A stretch of 64,000 nt of DNA from Neoarius graeffei (Eukaryota; Chordata; Actinopteri; Siluriformes; Ariidae): NCBI RefSeq assembly GCF_027579695.1, contig NC_083570.1:7667793-7731792 (forward strand), in the 5' to 3' direction. How positions within the stretch are numbered: position 1 is the stretch's first letter; each line of letters starts with the position of its first letter. A program made the translations under genes and the position numbers. Below are positions 20,990 through 31,430 of this stretch, piece after piece. The notes beneath the pieces were generated by a model. That model was not told where the DNA came from. It did no database searches and worked only from the letters and a program-made list of their open reading frames with translations.

Positions 20990-21876
20990 TATTCCACAAG
21001 GTCAAGTACGCTCGCATTTATGGACATAAAATAATTTTGGTGAAATTGGGCAGCCTTGTCTGAGTCCACATAAAATCTTAAATTTTGGTGTCATTAAAGG
21101 GTTAAGGGAGATATAACTATAAATATCATTGTGAAATATTTTAATAACCTTGCAGAACCCTTTTCCAAATCCAAGAGTTTTGAGTTTTATAAACAAAATC
21201 ATGCTCCACAGTGTTGAATGCTTTGAAAAAGTCTAGAAATAAAACGAGACTGATTGAATAATTGATTGGTAATCAATCATATCCAGAATCAGTCAGACGT
21301 GGTTTTGAATACATCTTCCCTTCATGAAGGCTGATTGATATTCGTCTACAAGTTTTACAAGTCCACGCTTCAGACGATTAGCAGATACTAAGGCAAGTAA
21401 TTTATAATCATTGCATAGTAAGGTTATAGGTCTCCAATTGTCTAGCAACAACAAGTCTTTTTTGGGTTTTGGTAGCAAGGTTATTAAGCCTGTCTTCATA
21501 GTCGGGGATAAATATCCTTTGTGAATGCATTCTAAAAATGCTCTATATAATTTTAATATCCACCCAAAAGTATTTTAAAAATTCAGATGTTAAGCCATCG
21601 ATTCCTGGTGATTTGCCATATTTCATTTGTTTTAATGCAATTTCAATTTCTGTTAGTTCATTCTTCATCAAGTGCATGTTTGTCTTCTTCATCCAGTTTT
21701 TTGAGGTCATCATTGATGGGATAAAATAAGACGTCACATTCTGATTTATTAAATTTAAGTTACAATAAACAAGCCAAATTCCATCCTGTACTCATTTCTG
21801 ATCTATTATTGGTCATAAGCTTACTCTTTTTTCTTAGTTTGTCTTTGTTTTTCATGTCTGAAGAAATACGATGAAC
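20990..21876 (-). mobile_element. L1/Tx1-like LINE fragment (reverse transcriptase part)
   Basis: On the minus strand pieces read KSPGIDGLTSEF, GLITLLPKPKKD, DNWRPITLLCNDYKLLA, YQSAFMKGR and LRQGCPISPKLF, the conserved blocks of a LINE reverse transcriptase. Frames are broken. The copy at 59279-60845 is the duplicate; this one keeps the segment between YQSAF.. and RQG.. that the other has lost, but lacks its 3' part. Confidence 0.85.
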
Positions 21877-21879
21877 TAA

Positions 21880-23390
21880 TTATATATGTAGCCTGGTATA
21901 TTAAAGTTTGTCCATACTAACAATCAGAGATGGGACCAAGTCACACATGTGCAAGTCGCAAGTAAGTCTCAAGTCTTAACCTTCAAGTCTTTTTTGTCTT
22001 GGGCAAGTCAAGTCCTATAATAAGTCAAGTCACCTTAGGTGTATTGGCGTAATTTTAGCAGCAGAATATGAATTTAATTGAAAAGGCAATACATAAGTAA
22101 ATGTCAGTAAACATCCCTGGCACATGTGCCCAACCTGTTAAATATTTGCATTTTAAATACTCATGCTCTGTAAAATACATCATGGAATAAAACAAAACAG
22201 TAATAATGTCAAAGTTATTTATTGATGGCAAAATTAATTGCAAGATTGAAAGCCAACCAAGTTTCGCACATTGTCATCAGCCAACAAGACAGTCTGGCTA
22301 ATGTACACGAACACACTTACACAAATTTGTACTGCTCATAAACGTGTACATGTTCACAAGCTGACCATTAGCTTAACCCTGAAACAGAACAACAGGGTAG
22401 GAAGCTGCTTATGTTATTCAGCATCCCGACTGCAAAGTGCACAATCAACTTACTACTACTACTGATATACAATATCATTAAACTTGATGTAACTACATTG
22501 CTTACCAGCATTCACATAAGAATTTCACAATAATAAACTGAATCCCTAGCTACATCTGCAATGGCTAAAATCCTCCTACCGCTCACTCTCGTGGCTAACA
22601 TTGGCTAACGAGGAGTTTAGCTGCTATCACCAAATAACATTAATAAACTTTCTGGGCAGAATGGATCTTCAAATGCCAGACGAAATTGGAGGTCATGGTC
22701 TGGCTATCAGAAATCGTCACGTTGCAAATCTTGCACTGCGCCGTTCGTCATTTACCTTCTAGGCAGTAGCCCTTGAAGCCGAAAGTGATTACTCTTGGGA
22801 TGGCTGACATGATGTGAAATCTGTGAACACATCGTGGCATGGGGCGTGCCGGTATATAGCCCACGCAGAGAGCATGCCTGATGGACAGGGCGGTGACAAT
22901 GCAACGGCAGTGTAATCAAAATTACTGAAGTATGTGCATATTACATTTTATTTTCACAATAAAAACACGATGGAAATAACACTCAAGTCACCGTGTGTCA
23001 AGTCAAGTCTCAAGTATTTTCATGTTTTGTCAAGTCAAGTCACAAGTCATGAAAACAGTGACTCGAGTCCAAGTCCCCAAGTCTCAAGTCCCCACCTCTG
23101 CTAACAATATTAACACTTCTCTAATTTTAAGGTCAATTTTTATATTTCACATGTAATTATACATTCAACCTATAATTAAATATGTGGCTTTTTATATAAA
23201 GGTTTGTCCTTACTAACAACCTAATGTTTTTCTCTGTAATAAGGTAAAGATTAGTTTTATATCCGTATATTTTTACATTCAAACTAATTAAATATGTAGC
23301 TCATTATATAAAAGGTTTACATGCATGTCCTACTGATGTTTTTCTCTGTAATGTTAAGGTAAATCTTATTCACAATCTTGTTCACTAGTA
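21880..23390 (+). repeat. Minisatellite of ~110-bp units, split by the hAT
   Basis: Units share GTTTGTCCWTACTAACAA, TCTCTGTAAT.AAGGTAAA and TTAAATATGT blocks. One unit is broken by the hAT at 21925 and others follow at about 23101-23390. Confidence 0.6.
21925..23100 (-). mobile_element. hAT-type element with BED-finger remnant
   Basis: Starts CAGAGATGGGACC, ends CCCCACCTCTG; both ends contain repeated CAAGTC motifs. The 8-bp duplication CTAACAAT is perfect (21917-21924, 23101-23108). On the minus strand about 22660-22815 reads a degenerate BED zinc finger (QCKICNVTISDS..HLKIH), interrupted by a stop. Non-autonomous. Confidence 0.87.
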
Positions 23391-23970
23391 CTTGTATGGT
23401 ATGTATAAAAGTGCTGGCGTAGACTTATATACTTTAATATTCAAACTGTAATTCTGGATATAATGCCAATGAATGACAAAAATAAAATGAGGAAAGGCAA
23501 AGTCAGGAAAAAGGATTGCAATAGTCCAGGCAGGAAGTAGCAACAACGATTTGCTTCTTGCTGTTGAATCTTTTATTCAAACATTCATCAATGCATTTAC
23601 ACTTGATAAGGGCATCATGAACCCCCAGAGTGCTCTTTTGAATGAAGGGCCTCCAAATTAAAGCTTCAGTTTGTGTGCCAAATAGGCCTAACACATGAAC
23701 AAGTCTGATGCACCTTATATCCAACAATAACGCCAGCCGCAGAGTGAGACACTGATAACAGAAATCTTCAATCTATTGCAAGTAAAAAAAAATAAGAATC
23801 AAGAAACCATATATAGAAAGAGGCTGTGCTTACAAAAAGTTTGTTTCAAATGAATTAACACTTCAATAACATTCATCAACTTATTTCAATGCACTGTTCT
23901 ACTTGGAAACCTTTGGTCCTGGCATTCACATGGACACGTGTTTGTTTGGTGAGGTAGTGATCTCACCCTT
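23391..23970 (-). other. Probable 3' flank of the SAMD3-like pseudogene
   Basis: No gene recognised. A 74-codon frame (23503-23727, -) has no motif. Lies directly after the stop codon of the minus-strand pseudogene. Confidence 0.4.
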
Positions 23971-24332
23971 TTACTCTGTCCATTCAAAATTGGCAATTTT
24001 GGAAATGAGGCTCAGCACCCTTGGGTTGACAGCATACTGACGTCCCTTTGCTTTTCGCTCGACTTTGGTCCCTTGATCTGGGTTGATTCTGAAGATGCAT
24101 CTGTTGGAAAAACATTTAACACAAACCATTCAGAGAAAACTAATGTTGGCATTAAAGCCAGTGAAACAGCATCTTTAGATACAAAGTTAATACGTTTTCA
24201 CAAAGCTACACTATGCAATTTCCAATCAGAGGGGGTTGAGAGTAGAAATGCACTGAGACTCCTAACTTGAGCAGTGTGTATACGTACCACATGTCTCAGA
24301 GCCTGTGAATATTCTCATTCAGCCAGGTCATA

Positions 24333-24517
24333 GTTATCGCGAGGAAGTTTAATTGAACACAACTGGACTTGGTTATACGTCTTTGAAGACATTTCACCTA
24401 GGACTAGTCCTAGTCTAGTCCAGCCTAGTCAGACGAGCATGAACTGATGAAGAGGTGAAACGTCTTCAGAGACATATAACCAAGTCCAGTTGCGTTCAAT
24501 TAAAACTTCCTTGAGAT
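24333..24517. repeat. Foldback repeat, arms ~58 bp
   Basis: GGAAGTTTAATTGAACACAA..GACATTTCACCT is followed after a short loop by AGGTGAAACGTCTTC..TTGCGTTCAATTAAAACTTCC, its reverse complement with a few mismatches. It lies in an intron of the SAMD3-like pseudogene and is probably a MITE. Confidence 0.85.
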
Positions 24518-26239
24518 ACGCAGGTCAGAGTTATGAGCTGGGGAGGAGTTGCCAGGTTTGAATGCTGTGTGTTTACAAACAGCAACTGGCAAATTCTACA
24601 TTATCTACCTGTAAAGCAGTGTGTGCATGCATTCTGAAAGTGTACCTCTGCAAGAACTCCAGAGTAGCGGCAAGTTCCACTGGGTAGTCAATGTTGTGCA
24701 GATAATATGAGCAGATCATCATCTGGAATGCTTTGGTGAAGCTGTTCGTTGACTATGACCTGGTCCACAGCAACCATGGACATCTTGGCAGTGAGTGGGC
24801 TATTACCTGAAAACAGTGCGAGTGTATTATTACCATAGCCAGTAAATAGTTTACTACATGTATATGGATCCCTAATGGTTAAGTAAGCCAGGAGCTGTGT
24901 TCCACACACTGCAAAACAAACAAAAAACTGTGCCAAGTGTAAAAAAAAAAAAAAAAGTAAAATGATTTCTCCAGCTCTAAACATGTGTTGCAGTGTACAG
25001 TACACTCCATATGTGTAAACAAAGATATTAAAATAAGTCATAACATTTTTTGCCACACCTACCACAGACCACAACACAGGGTGTCCATGGTAGCTTGGTG
25101 GTGTCCACATCAGTCGCAATGGCGGGGTCATCGACATTTACTAACATCTTGTCTTCCTGCTCTTTAAAATGGGCAAGAAGCATCAGTACAGCTGCACAAG
25201 TTTCATCACCTCCTGCCAGGGCTTGGTTCAGAATAGTGCCTGCTCTGCTGGACGGCTCAGTTTGAATAAACTGAAAATACCGCAGGATTCTTCTGAACTT
25301 GGTGGCTGTGGACTCTTCAAAGCTGTCATCAATCTGGACACCTGTTAGTTCTCTGAAATGAAGCCTCATTCCAATTTCCTGGCAGAGGAAAGGCCATTCC
25401 TTAAGGATCTCTTCTGTCTCCTTCAGTCCTGACAGTATGTCTCTCCTCTCTGAGGGAAACGTCTCAACCATCAGTCAATAACATCATTATTTCTTCTTGT
25501 TTTTGCTTATCTTTTGTTTCACCAGCAGGAAGCTCTGGGTCAGGATTAATGCAGCCAAATGCATCTTTGCATGGTTTTTTTTTTGCATTGTCAGGAGTGT
25601 CACTTTCAGAAAGCCTTTTCTGGGCAGGAGCTTGGAGTCATCTATAGTTATCAATCCGAGATATGAACTGTTTCACAAGTGAGTCATGCCCAGTGCCGAC
25701 AACCTGGCCCCCAATCTCATCTCAGAAGGATTTTGGGGAGTGAATTACCATTTTCCTTGCAATTTCAATGATGTGCCACTTTCCAGGTTTCTTGTATACA
25801 GTCAGTATTTCAGCAGCGACAATCCTAATAATCTCCCTTCTCTCTGCTGCAGTCGGTCTCTTCTCAGTATCCAACACCATTCTTGTATTTGAGGGCATCT
25901 TATTCCAGGGTATTTCAAAGCTGGAATGCCAGCTACTATCTTCTCCAGCTAAAAGTGAGGAGCCACTCTCTGAAGCAGTAGGGGAGGCTTGACTTCTCAT
26001 GGCTGTGACTGAGACTGGGCTCCTTGTAGCAGTGGACTTGGGCATGGTGTCGATATCATCAATGTCACACACAAATGATTCTTCACCAGGGTTCGCCTCT
26101 TCAATTTCACTGGTAAGTAATGAGGAGGAATCATCCTCTCTCATAACTGTGGGTGAACCTGAATTAACAAAAGGACACATTCATGTCAGTCAATATCGTT
26201 CATATATAGTTTTCACTTATTGCTCTGACCAGTGAGTCA

Positions 26240-27340
26240 ATCCTTACCTTGCAGTATCTAATCTAGTAGTAAGTACACTGTAAACCATCACTGTTGGTAA
26301 GCTAATGTTACAAGTCGAGGGAGTTGACAATGACTCAACAAATACTACACAGAAAACAGGACCCAAACACAAACGAAGAGGATGAGGAACAGGTGGAGAG
26401 AGGGAGGAGAAGGTCAGATGATGGGAGCCAGGAGAACACCGATAGGTGGAGAAACACTAGGAGGTAGAGAAGGACAAACCTGACAACAGGACACAGGTGA
26501 AGCAGATGCAGGCAATCACACAGGTGGGAAAAAAGGACAAAGACAGGAAGTAAATATGAAACAGAACACAAGGGGGCAACTACTACAAAATAAAACATGA
26601 AACAGAACACACAAAAACCACAACCATAACACTAGTATGCACACACCCTTGTAAATTCATCTTCACAAAATGTAAAGTTTGGATGGATGTTTTCATTTAA
26701 TGATTAATTTTCTTCTCTGCATTGCTGGAGATAAAACCTACCGGTATGTTAACATTAATAATAGTGGAGCACTCTGCCACCTCTTATTTTGTTCTATTTT
26801 GTTATTCTCATACAGGACAATATTGCATCCTTTAACATTAATTAATTAATGCAGTTTTAAAATAAAGAGGCATTTATCTCATTCATCTTAATTGCCAGTT
26901 AATTTTCATATTGTGTTTTCATGGAAAAAGGACACCAGTGATTAGTTTGGCACAAAATATAGTGGCAACTGAGACTTTTCTATTCTTTCAATTAACTCTC
27001 TCTTATGAATCAAATCGACACCCAAGTATCATCACAGCATCCATAATAAGCATATCTAGGTCTACAAATTAACAGTCATTTTTAACAACCTTGATTTTCA
27101 TCTTTTTCACCATCTTGGTATAAAATTTAAAGCCCTAATGGGCACTTTAGTCTTCCAAATCATGATTCTTTTTCCCCCATTAAAGTGCACAACAATCTAA
27201 GGTGCATGCTATGCACAAACTGTATACACCAAAAAAAACCCCAGCAAAACCCTTGGTAAATATCTGAAAGATGTCATACTTGTTGCTTATAACTGTATAC
27301 TATATATGAAAATGTGAATATTTATCAGCTGCTCACAGCT
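26240..27340. other. Repeat-rich intron of the SAMD3-like pseudogene
   Basis: About 26335-26635 is purine-rich on the plus strand (AGGAAGTAAATATGAAACAG, GAACACAAGGGGGC) and resembles the LTR or UTR of a retroelement. The rest is AT-rich without features. Confidence 0.4.
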
Positions 27341-28667
27341 ATTGTTTTACTTGCGTTTAATGCAGGCCATAACCTTTCTGATTTCTATTGGCTTCAGAGA
27401 GGGATTTCTGCTGGTTGCAAGGTCATCTGCCTCCACATACTTCAGGTCCTCAGCTGAACAGACTCCAATAGTTTTGATAACCTCCACTACTCGCTGTATA
27501 GAATCCTCTTGGCTGAAGACAGAACTGAGGGATGAGGTTAGGTCGCTCACCCATTCATCCATGACTACAAGAGGGGATAAAAACAGAAAACGGTCCAACT
27601 ATTTTCGTTAGCTTCCGGGATACCTGAAGAATAATTTTCGTTCAGTTTAGTTCACCCCTACTGATCAACAACACTGCTTTAAAGGTGCCCTTCCACCAAA
27701 AACGTTTAATACTGGCTCTTTTTGAAATACCATAGTTCACTCCGAGTTGCATATGCATGCTGCATGTGAAAATGTAATTCTACTCCCATTCCCTGTATTA
27801 GCTTATGAAAGAAAATAGTCGGAAAAACAAGCGGATCTGAAAAAGCCATACAATCTTACGTCACTTCCTAAATTAGTATTCATGGCCTCGCCCACTTTGG
27901 CTTGCGACCGCCCATGGCAAGGAAGTTCGGATTTAAGCGCGCGGAGAGAGAGCAGAGCCAGTGTTGCCAGATTGGGCGGTTTTAAGTGCATTTTGGCGGA
28001 TTTGAACATAGACATATAAACATAGACGCTGCATTGAGCCTGGTGGCCCGTTGCTGGGATACGTCAGAGTGTCCGCCATATTGGATGTGGCAAATCTTCC
28101 CCGTAAACCAATGCAAGTAAATGGACTGAACTTCATAAAGCCCCTTTCTACAATAATATTTAACTCGATGTCTTTTATTCACCCATTAAGACACACACGT
28201 ATATATTTGGGAAACAAACAGGCATCAAAACAACACATAACTTTTAATGTGATGGTTATAAATAGTGTGCGAAATACCCTGTACACTGCAAACTAGCGAC
28301 AGATACGCGATAGATAGCTCAGGTAAGCTAATCAGTCAGCATACCGTAGCAAGCTACCAAAACCTGAGGCCACAATAACCAACCTACAAGACTGAATATG
28401 ATAAATGATGGAAATAATGGAATAACTGGAAATAGTGAATGAAAATTAAAAAAAAATACTGTTTTATTTATTGAGTCACCACACAGACCTACTCTCGTTG
28501 AACAAAGTGAGCTGAATGATGGCCAAACTGAGTTCGGCCAGGTTCTAACGTCATACCAAAACAAAATACATCACTGATTCCTTCACATTCAGAAAGGTTA
28601 AAAACATTCATCATACGTTCAAAAACGTGCATCATAGTGTGGCACTGTATTATCTAATTCTCACTGC

Positions 28668-28878
28668 TTATAACTCTACACCTCCCTGGTGGAGATGAGC
28701 TGGGAAACTGAAGACTGAAGGAACAGCTCCCTCTCTGATCCTGACTGTCTGACCTGTTCTGTCCAAATCCTCCATTCTGAAGTGTTCACTGCAGAGCATG
28801 GATGACGGAGTAGCAGAAAACCCTTCCCGTCGCACAGCTGTCTCCCACTGCTTTTTCATGTCTTTACTTTTGGGAAAC
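28668..28878 (-). CDS. P-element THAP gene, exon 2 (ends the frame)
   Basis: On the minus strand the exon follows tatgtag and begins FPKSKDMKKQWETAVRREG, then SSMLCSEHFRMEDLD with the THAP Cys-x2-His, and VPSVFSFP matching the THAP-terminal AVPT-type motif. It stops at TAA (28668). Joined to exon 1 in phase 2 it completes a THAP zinc finger of about 96 residues with nothing after it. In Drosophila, short P proteins holding only the DNA-binding part act as repressors; a similar role here is inference. Confidence 0.7.
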
Positions 28879-29079
28879 CTACATAGTATGTGAAAAGTTA
28901 ACTAAGCAACTAACAACAATCAGCATAGTTACGAAGGAAATACTTCGTTGTTTGGAGACAGGTTTCACCGAGCGGCTATTATGCGCGAGACTTCATATTA
29001 GCCACAAAGTCAGAAAAATCTGTTCGTAAAATTACGTTATAATAACCAAATACAATGAAAAGTATTTTTCCAGTCTCAC

Positions 29080-29811
29080 CTGTGGAAGGTAATCCCATGT
29101 GATCTCGTTTGGACGGTAAACCCAGTGGCGATCCTAGAGTGAATTACTCCCCGGGCGAAACCCCCTGCTGGCGCCCCCGCCCGTCTTTTTTTTTTTTCCG
29201 GGGGGTTTTTTTGGGGACCTTTTTTTTTTTGGGACCATTTTTTTTTTCGCGCCCGCGCTCGTGCCGCCCCGCGTTGGGCTCTGTATTAGCCAACAGAATG
29301 TTAACAGCTTTACATGGTTGTTTAAACATTTCTCGTCGTGTGTTGTACGTTGCGGACATGGCCCGTTATAAATTTGCTGTTACCAGAATGGCAATGATCA
29401 AGTCGTAATGTATTACTTAAGACTCTGTGTAATGTCATAGTAGTGTAGTACTATGGTAGTAAAATCTTTTTGATGACTAGTACAACGTTCCACTGGCGGG
29501 ATTGTGTATATTATGGGGCTACGACAAGTTAGGCACACACACACACTGATGACGTCACCGGCTTCCCCATCCAAAATGTTCACACAAACACACACACCCG
29601 CCCATCTTGTTTTTTTTTTTTCGGGGTTTTTTTGGGGGGGGACCTTTTTTTGGGGGGGGGACCGTTTTTTTTTCAGCGCCTGCGCTCATGCCGCCCCCCC
29701 ACCCCCACCCCCCGCGATGCCGCCCTGGGTGGCTGCCCGGTCGCCCCACCCCCAGGACCACCCCTGGGTAAACCTGTTGGTACAGTTAAATGCAGCACAT
29801 GAATGAGGCAT
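29080..29811 (-). pseudogene. P-element THAP gene, exon 1, split by a hAT insertion
   Basis: ATG at 29811 reads MPHSCAAFNCTN up to 29775; the exon resumes at 29122 and ends at a CACAG|GTGAGA donor (29080). The 644-bp hAT between makes the exon unusable. An uninterrupted copy of the exon is at 53844-53923 and shows the original sequence. Confidence 0.85.
29123..29766. mobile_element. hAT MITE inserted in the P-element exon
   Basis: CAGTGGCGATCCT at the left, AGGACCACCCCTG at the right, 8-bp duplications GGTAAACC (29115-29122, 29767-29774). Two internal units (about 29160-29290 and 29600-29710) share T-runs, GGGGACC and a GCGCCYGCGCTC motif. The open frames across it are low-complexity artefacts. 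Confidence 0.87.
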
Positions 29812-30037
29812 CTTTATTCTCGGCTACTGTCTAGACACTATACCAGAGACGGTTGAAGAATCTCCACTTTGCCACATCCAATATGGCGGCAAGGATGACG
29901 TATGATTCTACGCAGAAGGCGGCGTCTATGTTTATATGTCTATGGATTTGAACATATTTTGGGCTGGAAAATGTCAGCAGTATCTGGCAACACTGAGCAG
30001 AGCCCACCTCATCAGTAGCTAACAGCAAGTTGAAAAC

Positions 30038-30302
30038 ATGGCTGAACAAGTTGGTGCCTGTGTTATTTGTGGCAGTAAGACATCAATGTTGCATTTCTTA
30101 CCCAAGATAGAAGAGGTGAAGAAGAAATGGTTGGAGTTTATCTTTGGAACGCCACCAGCGAAGTGTAATGCAGCGTTAGTACTGTGTTCTGATCATTTCA
30201 ACCACAGGGACTTTTCAAACTTCGGTGCCTTCAGTAGTGGTTTTGCTTCGAGGTTGTTTTTAATCCCTGGATCTGTACCAACCACTAGCTCACAAGCTGT
30301 CA
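30038..30302 (+). CDS. THAP-domain first exon of the second Kolobok-like element
   Basis: ATG at 30038; MAEQVGACVICGSKTSM provides the first cysteine pair, KKKWLEFIFG the conserved Trp region, ALVLCSDHFNHRDF the Cys and His, and LFLIPGSVPT the terminal motif, so a full THAP zinc finger. A likely donor GTAAAA lies at 30303; reading through it meets TGA at 30311. No later exon with a catalytic domain was identified. It differs clearly in sequence from the THAP exons at 6683 and 28668. Confidence 0.72.
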
Positions 30303-30628
30303 GTAAAACATGAACTTTTTGTTCAAAGGTTTTTGTCACAAAACAGCATGTTTTGTGACAAAACAGCATTCTCCACGTTAGCATGCATGACATGGTCACA
30401 AGCTTGGCAGGGATGAGAGTTTTCCGCTTTTTCTGAGTAAAAAACCACCTTTTTATATTCTGCCAAATCCGTTGAGAATGTTTTTTATTAATTTTGGGGG
30501 GTTGGGGTATGTTCCTTCATGCTGCTCAAACTTTATTAACTCCAACAATGTTTACACATTATTTGTAAGTCGCCATCTTTAGTCTTGTTTAAATCTCGTT
30601 TGGCCAAGAAGCTGAAATCTAAATGATC

Positions 30629-31003
30629 TCATCTCATCTCATTATCTCTAGCCACTTTATCCTTCTACAGGGTCGCAGGCAAGCTGGAGCCTATCCCAGC
30701 TGACTACGGGTGAAAGGCGTGGTACACCCTGGACAAGTCGCCAGGTCATCACAGGGCTGACACATAGACACAGACAACCATTCACACTCACATTCACACC
30801 TACGCTCAATTTAGAGTCACCAGTTAACCTAACCTGCATGTCTTTGGACTGTGGGGGAAACCGGAGCACCCGGAGGAAACCCACGCGGACACGGGGAGAA
30901 CATGCAAACTCCACACAGAAAGGCCCTCGCCGGCCACAGGGCTCGAACCCAGACCTTCTTGCTGTGAGGCGACAGCGCTAACCACTACACCACTGTGCCA
31001 CCC
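30629..31003 (-). mobile_element. V-SINE copy 2
   Basis: Same family as 11663-12036 (tRNA-like head at the right end, conserved central segment). The ~14-bp duplication AAATCTAAATGATC / AAGTCTAAATGATC flanks it with one mismatch. Confidence 0.92.
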
Positions 31004-31019
31004 AAGTCTAAATGATCAA

Positions 31020-31430
31020 ATGAAAAATTGTTTCAGAAATAACTGGGAACTGTAAATAACTTTTAACTGTAAAAAGTGTAAATAGACATTTTCCTTTTGA
31101 ACAAAACACACTAGTGATGTGGACAATAAGATAAAGACAGTCCCCATAAATGAATTATAGCTGACAGTGTTGATAACTGTATAACTTTAAAGTTTAAATA
31201 GACATTGTGAATAAATCATATACAAGTAATGTGGACATTAGGAAAAGGTCAGTTTCCATAAGATATGAATGTTTTTATTTAATTCAGTGTATTAATCTTT
31301 GAATTTGAATTATTAATGGAACTGTAAATAACTGTGGATTGTAATGGACATTTTTTAGAAAAACAAGTGATGTTGACAATGAGTAACAACCAGGCCCCAT
31401 AAAATGTAGATATTATTTTGAATTAATGCA
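31020..31430 (+). repeat. Diverged tandem repeat, ~3 units of 130-150 bp
   Basis: Units share AACTGTAAATAACT, TAGACATT, AAGTRATGTGGACAAT and CCCCATAAA motifs. AT-rich; no gene. Confidence 0.6.

Larger units (their letters stand above)
17473..21876. repeat. Arm A of an inverted segmental duplication (partner 59516-64000)
   Basis: On the opposite strand this matches 64000 down to about 59516: intron sequence, the B30.2 exon, 3' flank and LINE follow in the same order. Differences are insertions: a hAT (17639-20074) only in this arm, a Tc1 (62165-63769) only in the other. The homology reaches the window edge, so the duplication is longer. Confidence 0.85.
23971..27562 (-). pseudogene. SAMD3-like (sterile alpha motif) gene, multi-exon, broken
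   Basis: Minus-strand pieces in order: a SAM-like N-terminal exon from ATG 27562 (MDEWVSDLTSSLSS..KPIEIRKVM) to a donor near 27350; an exon from about 26158 with PTAAERREIIRIVAAEI and IEIARKMVIHSPKSF; WPFLCQEIGMRLHFRELTG and LPWTPCVVVCG to a donor near 25067; YPVELAATLEFLQ near 24670; and KVERKAKGRQYAVNPRVLS ending at TAA 23971-23973. The order and motifs fit the fish family annotated SAMD3-like. There are in-frame TGA codons after HSPKSF and after SRIDNYR, a frameshift near 25470 and another near 24750, so it is a pseudogene. Its cellular role is not known to me. A repeat-rich intron lies between about 26170 and 27346. Confidence 0.7.
28007..29944 (-). mobile_element. P-element-like transposon, THAP-only derivative
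   Basis: Terminal inverted repeats CATAGACATATAAACATAG at both ends, with 8-bp duplications GATTTGAA (27999-28006, 29945-29952). Subterminal ATACGTCA and GCCATATTGGATGTGGCAAA motifs recur near both ends. A CAT start, an 8-bp duplication and a THAP gene fit the P superfamily; hAT also makes 8-bp duplications but does not use THAP. Only the THAP domain is encoded, split over two exons, and no catalytic region is present. A 644-bp hAT is inserted in exon 1. A second copy of the 5' end is at 53714. Confidence 0.8.
27959..29995. mobile_element. 91-bp hAT MITE, split by a P element
   Basis: CAGTGTTGCCAGAT at 27959 and ATCTGGCAACACTG ending at 29995, with perfect 8-bp duplications AGCAGAGC (27951-27958, 29996-30003). 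Without the P element the MITE is 91 bp. Its termini match the hAT at 17639-20074, so it is a short relative. Confidence 0.87.
27683..30313 (+). mobile_element. Kolobok-like element, left end and first exon, with nested insertions
   Basis: TTAA (27679-27682) is followed by AGGTGCCCTTCCACC. After removing the nested elements, the segment leads straight into the THAP first exon at 30038, the same layout as the element at 6373-8065. A matching right terminus was not found before about 32 kb, so the right end is given only as the last recognisable base of the THAP frame. Confidence 0.5.

Noticed and set aside
29109-29806. Frames rich in F, G, P and K
   Set aside because: Produced by T, G and C runs inside a hAT MITE; no protein evidence.
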